From Rhodopseudomonas rhenobacensis (GTDB taxonomy: Bacteria > Pseudomonadota > Alphaproteobacteria > Rhizobiales > Xanthobacteraceae): a DNA stretch of 64,000 nucleotides. The notes beneath the pieces were generated by a model that ran no database searches, had not been told where the DNA came from, and saw only the letters and a list, made by a program, of their open reading frames with translations. Each line of letters starts with the position of its first letter. Positions within the stretch are counted from its first letter, which is position 1. Of this stretch, positions 36,705-45,365 are shown one piece after another. Made by a program: the position numbers and the translations under genes. Location: NCBI RefSeq assembly GCF_014203125.1, contig NZ_JACHIH010000013.1:53053-117052 (forward strand). Reading direction: 5' to 3'.

Positions 36705-38420
36705 ATGTCTTTGCAACGATCCCGCGCTTTGCTGCGTATCATGCCGATCCGCGCCAAGTCCCAGTCCCTCGCACTTGCCAAATCGTCGAAACGGCGCCCA
36801 CCTGCCGCGCTCCGCGCGCAGCAGCCAGCCGATGCGCTTGCGCTCAGCGTGTTCATGCAAATGAAACGGGCCGCAGCGGTGGTCGACCATGATGGCCGGC
36901 TGTTGTTGAGCAATTCCGTGTTCGACGAGCTATTTGGCGCCGAGGGCGGCAATGCAATGCTCGCCCGTATCAATGGCGAGGCCGGTCGCAATGCCGGCAA
37001 AACCAGTCGCCAGGAGCGCTTTCCGAACGGCCGCACGTTTGAAATCGAGACCTTTCCGGTCGACCAGGGCTGGCTGATCGCCGCCGGCGATGTGACTGAT
37101 CATCTGGCCGGGCAGGCCCGCGCGGCCGAAGCGGCCCGCACCGACGGCATCACCGGGCTCGGCAACCGGCTGATGTTTCGCGAGCAGCTGACCCGGCTGC
37201 TGCACAATCCGGATTCCGCCGCCGCCACCGTCGCCCTGCTGGTGGTCGATCTCGATCGCTTCAAGGCGCTGAACGCATCGCTCGGCCGCAAGGTCGGCGA
37301 CGCGCTGCTCGGCCTGGTCGGCAAGCGGATCCGCTCCGCGGTCGCCGCCGGCGACACCGTGGCGCGGCTCGAAGCCGACAAGTTCGGCATCATTCAGGTG
37401 GGGCAGCCGCAGCCGCAATCCGCCGACGCGCTGGCGATCCGGCTGGTCGATCTGATCGGCCGCGCCTATCTGTGCGACGGTCAATTGATCAACGTCGCCG
37501 GCAGCATCGGCGTGGTGCTGCCCTCGCCAGGCGCGCAGGACTGTGATCACCTGCTGAAGAATGCCGACCTCGCGCTCGGTCGCGCCAAAAAGGACGGTCA
37601 CGGTTCCTACCGCTTCTTCGAGGCCGAGATGGACGAGCGGATGCAGGCCCGCCGCCATCTCGAAATCGATCTTCGCCGCGCGCTGGCGCTGCGAGAATTC
37701 GTGCTGGTGTATCAGCCGCAGGTCAATCTGCGGACCAACACCGTCACCGGCTTCGAAGCGCTGCTGCGCTGGCAATGCCCGACCCGCGGCGCGGTGTCGC
37801 CGTTGGATTTCATTCCGCTCGCCGAAGAGACCGGCGTGATCATCCCGATCGGCGAATGGGTGCTGCGAACCGCCTGCCGCGAGGCGGCGAAATGGTCGCC
37901 GGCGCACATCGTCGCGGTGAATGTCTCGGCGGTGCAGTTCGGCAATCCCAATCTGGTCTCGACCATCATTTCCGCCCTGGCGGAAAGCGGCCTCGATCCG
38001 CGGCGGCTGGAGCTGGAGATCACCGAGAGCGTGATGCTCGACGCCCGCGGCACCGCGCACGCGGTGCTGCAGGTGCTGCGCACCATGGGGGTGCGCGTCG
38101 CGCTCGACGATTTCGGCACCGGCTATTCGTCACTGGGCTATCTGCGCAGCTTCCCGTTCGACAAGATCAAGATCGACCAGAGCTTCGTGCGCGGCACCTC
38201 GAACGATCCGGTCGGCGCCGCCATCGTGCGGGCGATCGCCGAACTCGGCCAGAGCCTCGGCATGGCGACCGTCGCCGAGGGCGTCGAGACCGCCGATCAG
38301 CTCGCCCGCGTCGCTTCCGACGGCTGCACCGAAGTACAAGGCTATTATTTCAGCCGGCCCATGGCTCCGGACCAGATCGAGAGCTATCTCTCGACCAGGA
38401 ACCGTACGAACTTGCTGTAA
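36705..38420 (+). CDS. papA: EAL phosphodiesterase with degenerate GGDEF (PapA-like)
   Basis: A 571-residue cyclic-di-GMP enzyme: a PAS-like N-terminal part (about 45-145), a GGDEF domain and a C-terminal EAL domain (about 315-560). The cyclase motif is EADKF at residue 223 instead of GGDEF, so synthesis is unlikely. The EAL part is complete: EALLRW at 351, the ITESVMLD strand, DDFGTG at 468, KIDQSF and AEGVET. It should hydrolyse c-di-GMP. The BLUF gene begins 23 nt after the stop. From my memory of the literature, R. palustris PapA is an EAL protein activated by the BLUF protein PapB; I apply the names by this gene pairing. ATG 36705 is the chosen start (TTG 36678 and ATG 36741 are alternatives). 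Confidence 0.8.
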   Translation: MSLQRSRALLRIMPIRAKSQSLALAKSSKRRPPAALRAQQPADALALSVFMQMKRAAAVVDHDGRLLLSNSVFDELFGAEGGNAMLARINGEAGRNAGKTSRQERFPNGRTFEIETFPVDQGWLIAAGDVTDHLAGQARAAEAARTDGITGLGNRLMFREQLTRLLHNPDSAAATVALLVVDLDRFKALNASLGRKVGDALLGLVGKRIRSAVAAGDTVARLEADKFGIIQVGQPQPQSADALAIRLVDLIGRAYLCDGQLINVAGSIGVVLPSPGAQDCDHLLKNADLALGRAKKDGHGSYRFFEAEMDERMQARRHLEIDLRRALALREFVLVYQPQVNLRTNTVTGFEALLRWQCPTRGAVSPLDFIPLAEETGVIIPIGEWVLRTACREAAKWSPAHIVAVNVSAVQFGNPNLVSTIISALAESGLDPRRLELEITESVMLDARGTAHAVLQVLRTMGVRVALDDFGTGYSSLGYLRSFPFDKIKIDQSFVRGTSNDPVGAAIVRAIAELGQSLGMATVAEGVETADQLARVASDGCTEVQGYYFSRPMAPDQIESYLSTRNRTNLL

Positions 38421-38443
38421 TCGGCCGGCTGCGCAGAGGGACC

Positions 38444-38887
38444 ATGCATTCGCAACTCTATCGTCTGGTGTATTTCAGCAAAAATCGAATCGTCGGCGGT
38501 CCGGCAGCAATCACCGTGGAGATCGATTCGATCCTGCGCTCCAGCCAGCGCAACAACACCCGCATGGACATCACCGGGGCACTGATCTTCAACACCGGGA
38601 TATTTGCCCAGGTGCTGGAAGGCCCGCGCGACAGCGTGGAGGCCACCTTCGAAAAAATCCAGCAGGACGTCCGCCACAGCGACGTTCAGGTGCTGGCCTT
38701 CGATGCCACCGACCAACGTGCTTTCGCGCGCTGGTCGATGGGCTATTTCGGCCGATCGCGCGAAAGCCAGGACCTGTTCGGTCATATCGCCGCTGCCACC
38801 GGCTTCACCACGGCTGGACTCGAAGGCGCGCGGATTTTCGAGATCATCCGCGACATCGCCTTCGAGGAAGAGGGCCGCGCCGCCTGA
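38444..38887 (+). CDS. papB: BLUF-domain blue-light photoreceptor (PapB-like)
   Basis: A 147-residue short BLUF protein that binds FAD and senses blue light. All photocycle residues are present with AppA-like spacing: Y10 (RLVYFS), N38 (RNNTRMDITGAL), Q56 (FAQVLEG), W97 and M99 (RWSMG). After the roughly 100-residue BLUF fold there is a C-terminal helical cap of about 45 residues, typical of short BLUF proteins that act through a partner. The gene lies 23 nt downstream of the EAL gene, so light control of c-di-GMP breakdown is the natural reading, as reported for PapB/PapA of R. palustris. Confidence 0.88.
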   Translation: MHSQLYRLVYFSKNRIVGGPAAITVEIDSILRSSQRNNTRMDITGALIFNTGIFAQVLEGPRDSVEATFEKIQQDVRHSDVQVLAFDATDQRAFARWSMGYFGRSRESQDLFGHIAAATGFTTAGLEGARIFEIIRDIAFEEEGRAA

Positions 38888-39021
38888 CGCTACTCCATCA
38901 GCAGGAATCAGCGCGGGCTGTTGCCGGTGCCGGAATTGCCGGGCCAGCTGTGATGCGTTCCGGGAACCGGCGGTTTTTCGACACGTCGTGCCGCCGCGCG
39001 TCGTGCACACACACTCACTCC

Positions 39022-39128
39022 GTCATTGCGAGCCGAGGACGGCGCGCCGCGCCGTCCGACAGCGAAGCAATCCAGTGGCTGCACGCGGAGCCCTGGATTG
39101 CTTCGTCGCAACAGCTCCTCGCAATGAC
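39022..39128 (+). repeat. Palindromic intergenic repeat, family C
   Basis: Starts GTCATTGCGAGCCGAGGACG and ends CTCGCAATGAC; inner words AGCGAAGCAATCCAG and CTGGATTGCTTCGT also pair. It fills most of the 287-bp gap between the BLUF gene and the convergent DUF1345 gene. One copy is seen in this window. Confidence 0.85.
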
Positions 39129-39174
39129 GAACTTGAGCATCGGATTTCGCGGAGAATCGTTATGAGTGAGACCG

Positions 39175-39861
39175 TCAGATCGCGCTGGCGGCGATGTTGA
39201 CCATCAGCGCCACCAGCGCGGTGTTGAACACGAACGACACCACGCCGTGCGCGGTGGCGGTGCGGCGGATGGTCTTGTCGGTGATGCCGACGTCGGAGAC
39301 CTGCGCGGTCATTCCGATCACGAAGGAGAAGTACACGAAATCCCAGTAGTCGATCTCCTCGTGGGTCTCGCCGCTGGGAAACTGCAACCCGCCGGGCTTG
39401 GCGCCGCGATAGTAGTCATGCGCGTAGTGCAGCGCGAAGGTGGTGTGCACCATCGCCCAGGACAGCGCGATGGTCAGCGTCGCCAGCAACAGCTCCATCG
39501 CGCCGCGGTGTGACGCGCCGAGTTCGGAGACGATCGCCGCCATGCTGGCAAAGGCACCGAGCGCGGTCACCAGCAGGATCAGGAAGCGGCCGTCGTCCTG
39601 CAGGATGGCGTTGCGGCGGATATGGGCGACGCCGCTGCGCAGCACCATGCCCAGCACCAGCGCCAGATACAGCCCCGTGAAGATATCCCAGCTCAGCAGC
39701 AGCCGCGTCACCAACCGCAGCTCGCCGGGCAGCAGGAAGTACGCCGCGGCGCCGACCGCCATCGCCACGAAGGTGCGCGGCCGCGCATAGACCACGCGGG
39801 CCGGCCGCGGCAGTTTGCGGAAGCGCGCCAGACGTGGGTCGTCGAGCGCGTCCGCGGCCAT
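39175..39861 (-). CDS. DUF1345 membrane protein
   Basis: A 228-residue inner-membrane protein with about five hydrophobic segments. The layout (RPRTFVAMAVGAAAYFLLPG, AHIRRNAILQDDGRFLILL, then ETHEEIDYWDFVYFSFVIGMTAQVSDVGIT) is that of the DUF1345 family, which has no assigned function. The acidic/aromatic ExxDYWDFxYFSF motif is the best-conserved part. It begins 5 nt after the ispA stop on the same strand and is probably co-transcribed with it. Nothing connects it to isoprenoids apart from position. Confidence 0.85.
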   Translation of the reverse strand: MAADALDDPRLARFRKLPRPARVVYARPRTFVAMAVGAAAYFLLPGELRLVTRLLLSWDIFTGLYLALVLGMVLRSGVAHIRRNAILQDDGRFLILLVTALGAFASMAAIVSELGASHRGAMELLLATLTIALSWAMVHTTFALHYAHDYYRGAKPGGLQFPSGETHEEIDYWDFVYFSFVIGMTAQVSDVGITDKTIRRTATAHGVVSFVFNTALVALMVNIAASAI

Positions 39862-39866
39862 CCGCG

Positions 39867-40793
39867 TCAGTTCTTGCGTTCGGCGACGAAGCGCGCCGCG
39901 GCGCGCAACACGTCACCCTTCTCGCCGAAGATCGACAGCGCCTTGTCGGCGCGGGCCAACAGGTCGCCGACCCGCTTCTTGGCGCCGTCGATGCCGAGCT
40001 GCGTCACGAAGGTGGTCTTGTTGAGCGCGGCGTCGGCGCCGGCCGGTTTGCCGAGTGCCGCGGCGTCGCCCTCGACGTCGAGCAGATCGTCGGCGATCTG
40101 GAACGCCTCGCCGAGCGCGCGGCCGTAATCGTCGAGCGCCTTATATTGCTCCTTGGAGGCCTGGCCGAGCAGCGCGCCGGCGATGCAGCCGAACCGCAGC
40201 AAGGCGCCGGTCTTCATCTGCTGCAAGCGCGCGACGTCGACCGGCTCGCGGTCGCCGAACCGGCCTTCGCCGGCGAGATCGAGCATCTGGCCGCCGACCA
40301 TGCCGCCGATCCCCGAGGCGCGCGCCAGCGCGCGGGTCAACAGCAGCCGGACGCCTGCGTCGGCGTGAATCTCGTCGCGGGTGATGATGTCGAACGCCAG
40401 CGTCAGCAGCGCGTCGCCGGCGAGGATCGCGGTGGCGTCGTCATAGGCGCGGTGCAGCGTGGGCCGGCCGCGGCGCAGCTCGCTGTTGTCCATCGCCGGC
40501 AGATCGTCGTGGATCAACGAGTAGCAATGGATGCATTCCAGCGCTGCGCCGGCCAACAGCGCCGCGTCGCGCGGCACGCCGAACACCGCGGCACTCTCCA
40601 CCACCAGGAACGGCCGCAGCCGCTTGCCGCCCGCGAGGCTGGAATAGCGGATCGCTTCCATCAGCCGGCGCGGGCGGGCGATCTCGTCCGGGAGCAATTG
40701 GTCGGACAACAGCCGGGCCAACAGCGCCTCGGTGTCGTCGGCGGTCTGGTCCAGCCGTTGCACAAAATCGGTGGAAAGCGTGAGGGTCGACAT
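39867..40793 (-). CDS. ispA: Farnesyl diphosphate synthase-type polyprenyl synthetase
   Basis: A 308-residue trans-isoprenyl diphosphate synthase. The first Asp-rich motif is HDDLPAMDN (D96, D97, D102), the bacterial DDxxxxD form, and the second is DDLLD. GGKRLRPFL near residue 56 and GGQMLDL are also typical. The CYSLIHDD segment before the first motif resembles E. coli IspA, which favours C15 farnesyl diphosphate as product rather than the geranylgeranyl product of a CrtE. ATG 40793 is the family start; GGAG lies about 9 nt upstream. It shares a transcript with DUF1345 and is divergent from mtgA. Confidence 0.9.
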   Translation of the reverse strand: MSTLTLSTDFVQRLDQTADDTEALLARLLSDQLLPDEIARPRRLMEAIRYSSLAGGKRLRPFLVVESAAVFGVPRDAALLAGAALECIHCYSLIHDDLPAMDNSELRRGRPTLHRAYDDATAILAGDALLTLAFDIITRDEIHADAGVRLLLTRALARASGIGGMVGGQMLDLAGEGRFGDREPVDVARLQQMKTGALLRFGCIAGALLGQASKEQYKALDDYGRALGEAFQIADDLLDVEGDAAALGKPAGADAALNKTTFVTQLGIDGAKKRVGDLLARADKALSIFGEKGDVLRAAARFVAERKN

Positions 40794-40976
40794 TAAGAAT
40801 AGCTCCGGATCAAGGTGGCGCGACAATCGGTCATGGGACCTGTTTCGTCAATTCCGCCAACGATGCAGCGTTAATGGCCGGACGATTTCCCAGCGCAGCA
40901 AAAAGCCGTAGATTGCGGCGCAATCGATCGCCGCGGCCCGATCTGCTGTCGCGCTCCCCGAACCGGTGACCCCGCC

Positions 40977-41654
40977 TTGCGTCTTGCTCGCAACATCGTC
41001 CTCGCCGTGCTGGTGCTGCTGGCGTTGCCGTATCTGTTGACGCCGCTGTATGGCGGCGGCCATCCGGTGTCGACCCTGATGCTATGGCGCTGGCTGACCG
41101 GCGCGCCGGTGACGCGGCAATGGGTCGATCTCGCCGAGATGTCGCCGGCGCTGCCGCGCAGCGTGGTCGGCGCCGAGGACGCCAAGTTCTGCGTGCATCA
41201 CGGCATCGACTGGGATTCGCTGCGCGACGTGATCGACGACGCCCAGGACGGCGAGGTGGCGCGCGGCGGCTCCACCATCACCCAGCAGGTGGCCAAGAAT
41301 CTTTTCTTGTGGCCGGGCCGCAGCGTGGTGCGCAAGGCGCTGGAATTTCCGCTGTCGATGTGGATCGACCTGGTGCTGTCGAAGCGCCGGATCCTGGAAA
41401 TCTACCTCAACATCGCCGAATGGGGCCCGGCCGGCCAGTTCGGCGGCGAGGCGGCGGCGCAATACGCCTTCGGCCGGCCGGTGGCGGCGCTGTCCTCGCG
41501 CGAAGGCGCGCTGCTGGCGGCGATCCTGCCCAATCCGCATACCCGCAGCGCCCGCGCTCCGGGGCCGGGGGTGCGCCGGCTGGCCTCGACCTACGCCGTC
41601 CGCGGCCAATCCGGCGAGCTGCCGCGCTGCTGGGGCGAGGGCCGCGGATCGTAG
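40977..41654 (+). CDS. mtgA: Monofunctional peptidoglycan glycosyltransferase
   Basis: A 225-residue GT51 enzyme that polymerises lipid II glycan strands at the outer face of the inner membrane. One N-terminal anchor helix (about 4-24) is followed by the GT51 motifs: the catalytic glutamate in [18 protein letters not shown], then [49 protein letters not shown] and [23 protein letters not shown]. No transpeptidase domain follows. The start appears to be TTG 40977, with GGTGA about 7 nt upstream; no ATG or GTG gives a complete anchor. Confidence 0.93.
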   Translation: MRLARNIVLAVLVLLALPYLLTPLYGGGHPVSTLMLWRWLTGAPVTRQWVDLAEMSPALPRSVVGAEDAKFCVHHGIDWDSLRDVIDDAQDGEVARGGSTITQQVAKNLFLWPGRSVVRKALEFPLSMWIDLVLSKRRILEIYLNIAEWGPAGQFGGEAAAQYAFGRPVAALSSREGALLAAILPNPHTRSARAPGPGVRRLASTYAVRGQSGELPRCWGEGRGS

Positions 41655-41800
41655 AGTCTTTGCGGCATTTTTGCCGTGGCGGCGGCTAGCTTTGCGGCCG
41701 GGCTTCCGTTATAAGCGCGGCCTTATCCGAGTTTTGCCCGCGCCACGGCGCCGGGCCGTCCGCTGCTGTGGACGCCTCAACACCCTGCAAGGACCCCGAT

Positions 41801-41983
41801 ATGGCCGTTCCGAGAAGAAAAACTTCGCCCTCGCGGCGTGGCATGCGTCGTTCCGCAGACGCGATCAAGACCCCGACCTACGCCGAGGACAAGGATTCCG
41901 GCGAACTGCGTCGCCCGCATCATCTCGACCTGAAGACCGGCATGTACAAGGGTCGCCAGGTTCTGAAGAAGAAGGAATCCTGA
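41801..41983 (+). CDS. rpmF: Ribosomal protein L32
   Basis: A 60-residue L32 ([20 protein letters not shown], then [16 protein letters not shown]), complete and of normal alphaproteobacterial length. It lacks zinc-finger cysteines, the usual C-minus form in this group. AAGGA sits 10 nt before ATG 41801. mtgA-rpmF adjacency is typical for Rhizobiales. A hairpin follows 9 nt after the stop. Confidence 0.98.
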   Translation: MAVPRRKTSPSRRGMRRSADAIKTPTYAEDKDSGELRRPHHLDLKTGMYKGRQVLKKKES

Positions 41984-41992
41984 TCGCGCTTC

Positions 41993-42012
41993 CCGGGAGC
42001 CGCGGCTCCCGG
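41993..42012 (+). terminator. Hairpin after rpmF, likely terminator
   Basis: CCGGGAGCC (41993-42001) and GGCTCCCGG (42004-42012) form a perfect 9-bp stem right after rpmF. The following ATTGTT is not a clean T run, so termination efficiency is uncertain. Confidence 0.5.
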
Positions 42013-42175
42013 ATTGTTGCGTGATACGCGGATCAAGAGGGCGCACAGCGAGCTGAAGGCTGTCCCAGCGGGACGCCTGAAGAGGCCGCTGCCGTGACGA
42101 CAGAGGACGGACTTGCGGCGAATCGCGTCGTTCGTCCAGACTCTGGCGTCCTGCTCCCAAGGAAGGCCCCCGCCG

Positions 42176-42865
42176 ATGTCGACTATCGGTTTTCCGCTGC
42201 TACTGATTCCGCTGGCCATCTGCAATATCCTCGTCTTCCTGATGCCGGGCGTCGATTTCGACGCGCCGCTCGCGCAACTGACGCTGTTGTCCGGCGCGAG
42301 CTTCACGCCGCGCATCGGCGAGCTGTTGGTGGCGCTCGGCGTGCTGTTGCTGCTGCCCGAAGTCGTCAAGGGCGCGCGGCCCGGCGCCAAATACGTCACC
42401 GATCATCTGCTGTCGCTGCTGGTGTTCGGCGGCGCCGTCGCCGAATTCCTGCTGCTGCCGCCGTTCGGCAATGCCACGGTGCTGCTGCTGGCGCTGTTGG
42501 CGCTGGTGGATTTCCTCTCCGGCATCGCGCTGCGCAACCGCCGACGTCCGGCCGCGGCCGCCAAGGCGGGCAAGCCCGGCAAGGCCGCCAAGCAGGTCGC
42601 TGCTGCGCCTGAGCCTGCGGCCGAGCCGGAAGCGACCGTGGTGACGCCCGAAAAGACCGAGCCGGTGGCAATTCATCCCGCGGAGCCCGAGCCGGTCATT
42701 CCGCCCGAGCCTGTCGCGCCCGCGCCGACAACGACGCCTCAGCCCGTTGCTGTCGATGCGCCCCATGCCGAAACGCCGCACGCCACACCCGTCGACGCGC
42801 CGCAGCTGGCGCCGCCGGATCTGCAGGACGAGCCGCCGCGCAAGGCCACGCCGTCGGCTCACTGA
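42176..42865 (+). CDS. Hypothetical membrane protein with Pro/Ala-rich tail
   Basis: A 229-residue protein with three to four hydrophobic segments in residues 1-115 (IGFPLLLIPLAICNILVFLM, GELLVALGVLLLLPEV, LLSLLVFGGAVAEFLLLPPF, NATVLLLALLALVDFLSG). A low-complexity cytosolic or periplasmic tail of about 110 residues is rich in Ala, Pro, Glu and Val. AAGGAAGG lies about 7 nt before ATG 42176. I do not recognise a named family; the membrane half looks like small conserved membrane proteins seen in Bradyrhizobiaceae. Codon use is like its neighbours. Function unknown. Confidence 0.7.
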   Translation: MSTIGFPLLLIPLAICNILVFLMPGVDFDAPLAQLTLLSGASFTPRIGELLVALGVLLLLPEVVKGARPGAKYVTDHLLSLLVFGGAVAEFLLLPPFGNATVLLLALLALVDFLSGIALRNRRRPAAAAKAGKPGKAAKQVAAAPEPAAEPEATVVTPEKTEPVAIHPAEPEPVIPPEPVAPAPTTTPQPVAVDAPHAETPHATPVDAPQLAPPDLQDEPPRKATPSAH

Positions 42866-42894
42866 ATCACTTGAAGATGTAATCGAACTCGCGT

Positions 42895-43194
42895 TCAGAC
42901 GTTGCGGCGGGTGACGCGCGCGCTCGCGCCCGGATGGTCGCTGCGATGCGCCGTGGTGTGATAGGCCGCCAGCGCATCCGCCGAGGTCGCCCGGCGCAGC
43001 GTCCGGGTCTGCGGCGACGCCTGTTGCACGGCGATCAGATGGGTGACGAAACCGGCGTCGGCGCGCGGCAGGATGCGCAATTGCACCACGTCGTCGCGCG
43101 CACCGCCCGCGCGCGGCGCCGCCACGAGCTCGGTGCTCGGCGTGTGGATGGCTTGCTCGATCTCCGGGGCGGCTGCATCGCTGACAAAACGCAT
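42895..43194 (-). CDS. Hypothetical protein
   Basis: A 99-residue open frame with host-like codon use. I chose ATG 43194 (MRFVSDAAAPEIEQAIHTP) because GGGAG sits about 7 nt upstream; an earlier start at 43251 would add 19 residues. No motif, signal peptide or membrane segment is seen. The product is Arg/Ala/Thr-rich with a predicted strand (DVVQLRILPRADAGFVTHLI). It is convergent with the membrane protein gene and divergent from the GGDEF/EAL gene. Support is moderate. Confidence 0.5.
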   Translation of the reverse strand: MRFVSDAAAPEIEQAIHTPSTELVAAPRAGGARDDVVQLRILPRADAGFVTHLIAVQQASPQTRTLRRATSADALAAYHTTAHRSDHPGASARVTRRNV

Positions 43195-43384
43195 ACTCAG
43201 GCTCCCGATCCATTGTCTCGTTGTGGGACGTATCGTCCCCCGCAATGTCATCCTCGCAAGGCTTATGCCGGCCAGCCCCCGTGCGTTCCATAGGAACGCT
43301 GGACGTAGTTTCTGAATTGTTTAGGAACTTTGCCTAGCCTCGCCGGCAGCCGACGCCGTATTCTGCACAGAAGAATCAACCGCC

Positions 43385-45133
43385 GTGTCCCGAAACGAGG
43401 CGACCGTGACAACTGCCGACCCGTCGACCGCCGGCCCCCCTGCCGATCGACCCGGCCGCCCCGATGAGGCCGCCATTCTTGCCAACCTCGGTCAGGCCGC
43501 GTTTGTCTGGGACATCGCCAGCGATGTGATGCTGTGGAGCCCTGCCGCCGCCGCGATCTTCGGCGACATTCCGGCCGAGGCGCTGGCGAGCGGCGCCGGA
43601 CTTGCAGCGCTGATCGAGCCGGAGCGCACGGTCCGCGCCGGGGCGCTGCTCGGCACCGCCGCCACGGCCGGCGGCCCCGTGCCCTACCGGATCGAATACG
43701 GCGTGCGCGCCTCCACCGCGACGCCGGTGCGCTGGCTCGAGGAAACCGGCTGCTGGATCGCCGGCCCGGACGGCAAGCCGGCGCGGGTCGAAGGCGTGGT
43801 GCGGCTCAACAACGAGCGCCACGCCCGCGAGCAGCATCTGGTGCAGCTGGCGCAGCACGATCCGCTGACCGGCGAGCTCAACCGCAGCCATCTGGTAGCG
43901 TCGCTCGCCGAAGCGGTCGAGGAGGCCTCGCGGTTTCGCTCCAACCTGGCCTTCATGCTGGTCGGCATCGACCATCTGGCGCGGGTCAACGACGCCTTCG
44001 GCTTCGACGTCGCCGACCAGGTGATCGGCGAGGTCGCGCGCCGGATCCGCGCCCGGCTGCGCGGCGGCGATCTGCTCGGGCGGTTCTCCGGCAACAAGTT
44101 CGGGCTGATCCTGAAGGACTGCACGATCGACGACATGACCGTCGCGGCGGAACGGTTTCTCGCCGGGATTCGCGACGAGGTGGTGCCGACCAAATCCGGC
44201 CCGGTGGCGGTGACGGCGTCGATCGGCGGCGTCAGCGCGCCGCGCTATGCCCGCAACGCCGATGAGGCGCTGAACCGCGCCCATGAATCGCTCGACGCCG
44301 CCAAGAGCCGGCGCCGCGGCTCGTTTGCGATGTGGCGGCCGAACGTCGAACGCGACGCGCAGCGCCGGGTCAACATCCGGGTCACCGACGAGATCGTCAC
44401 CGCGCTGAACGAGCGGCGCATCGTGATGGCATTCGAGCCGGTGGTGCAGGCGGCGTCGCGCGCGCCGGCATTCCACGAATGCCTGGTGCGGATGCGGCAG
44501 GACGACGGAGAATTGCTGCTGGCGCCGGACATCGTGCCGGTGGCGGAGAAGCTCGGGCTGATCAGGCTGGTCGATCACCGGGTGCTCGAACTGGTGGTGG
44601 CCGAACTCTCCGCCTCGCCCGGCATCGAGCTCAGCCTCAACATCTCGCCCGATACCACGATGGACGCCGACTGGTGGGCCTCGATCGAATCGCTGCTCGG
44701 CGCCAATCCGGGTGTCGCCGAACGGCTGATCGTCGAAATCACCGAGACGGTGGCGATCCAGGACCTCGGCGACGTCCGCGGCTTCGTCAACCGGCTGAAG
44801 AATTTCGGCGCCAGGATCGCGATCGACGATTTCGGCGCCGGCTACACCTCGTTTCGCAATTTGCGCAATCTCGGCGTGGATATCGTGAAGATCGACGGCG
44901 CCTTCGTGCAGAACATCGCGCGCTCCGCCGACGACCGCGCCTTTGTGCAGACCTTGATCGATCTGGCGCGGCGGCTGGAGATCAAGACCGTCGCCGAATG
45001 GGTGCAGGACGAGCCGTCGGCGATCATGCTGCGCGACTGGGGCTGCGACTACATCCAGGGCCGGCTGATCGGGCTCGCCTCCGCGGAGCGGCCGTGGGCG
45101 GTTCGCGCAGCCGGCGTCACCGCGGCGAGCTAG
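43385..45133 (+). CDS. PAS-GGDEF-EAL protein with degenerate cyclase motif
   Basis: A 582-residue protein: PAS-like domain (about 28-140; ILANLGQAAFVWDIASDVMLW), GGDEF domain (about 150-310) and EAL domain (about 325-575). The GGDEF motif is SGNKF (in RFSGNKFGLI), so cyclase activity is unlikely. The EAL part keeps several acidic residues but with changed motifs: ECLVRM for EALLRW, EITETV, DDFGAGYTSF, KIDGAF, and AEWVQD for AEGVET. It could be a weak phosphodiesterase or a c-di-GMP-binding sensor. The start is GTG 43385; GTG 43406 has a closer GAGG site. It lies 230 bp upstream of glnD. Confidence 0.88.
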   Translation: MSRNEATVTTADPSTAGPPADRPGRPDEAAILANLGQAAFVWDIASDVMLWSPAAAAIFGDIPAEALASGAGLAALIEPERTVRAGALLGTAATAGGPVPYRIEYGVRASTATPVRWLEETGCWIAGPDGKPARVEGVVRLNNERHAREQHLVQLAQHDPLTGELNRSHLVASLAEAVEEASRFRSNLAFMLVGIDHLARVNDAFGFDVADQVIGEVARRIRARLRGGDLLGRFSGNKFGLILKDCTIDDMTVAAERFLAGIRDEVVPTKSGPVAVTASIGGVSAPRYARNADEALNRAHESLDAAKSRRRGSFAMWRPNVERDAQRRVNIRVTDEIVTALNERRIVMAFEPVVQAASRAPAFHECLVRMRQDDGELLLAPDIVPVAEKLGLIRLVDHRVLELVVAELSASPGIELSLNISPDTTMDADWWASIESLLGANPGVAERLIVEITETVAIQDLGDVRGFVNRLKNFGARIAIDDFGAGYTSFRNLRNLGVDIVKIDGAFVQNIARSADDRAFVQTLIDLARRLEIKTVAEWVQDEPSAIMLRDWGCDYIQGRLIGLASAERPWAVRAAGVTAAS

Positions 45134-45365
45134 CCGGGCTGGTCTCGGCGGGCGCACAGCTACCTGATCAGAAGCCGTCATTCCGGATTGCGAGTTCGTC
45201 CGAACGCGCCCCGCCATGCACGAAATCGCAACCGATTGAACGGCTTAATGCCGGAACAAGGGGCCGGGCGGGACGCCGCCGCCAGCCGGAACCGCAGCCG
45301 AGCCCGCGCGACTTCACCACAATGTTCCCGTGACAGCGTTCGCGCCGTCCGATATCCGGTTAGCT

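Noticed and set aside
41681..41715. Possible rpmF promoter with TATAAG at 41710-41715
   Set aside because: No acceptable -35 element at 16-18 bp; kept out of the feature list.
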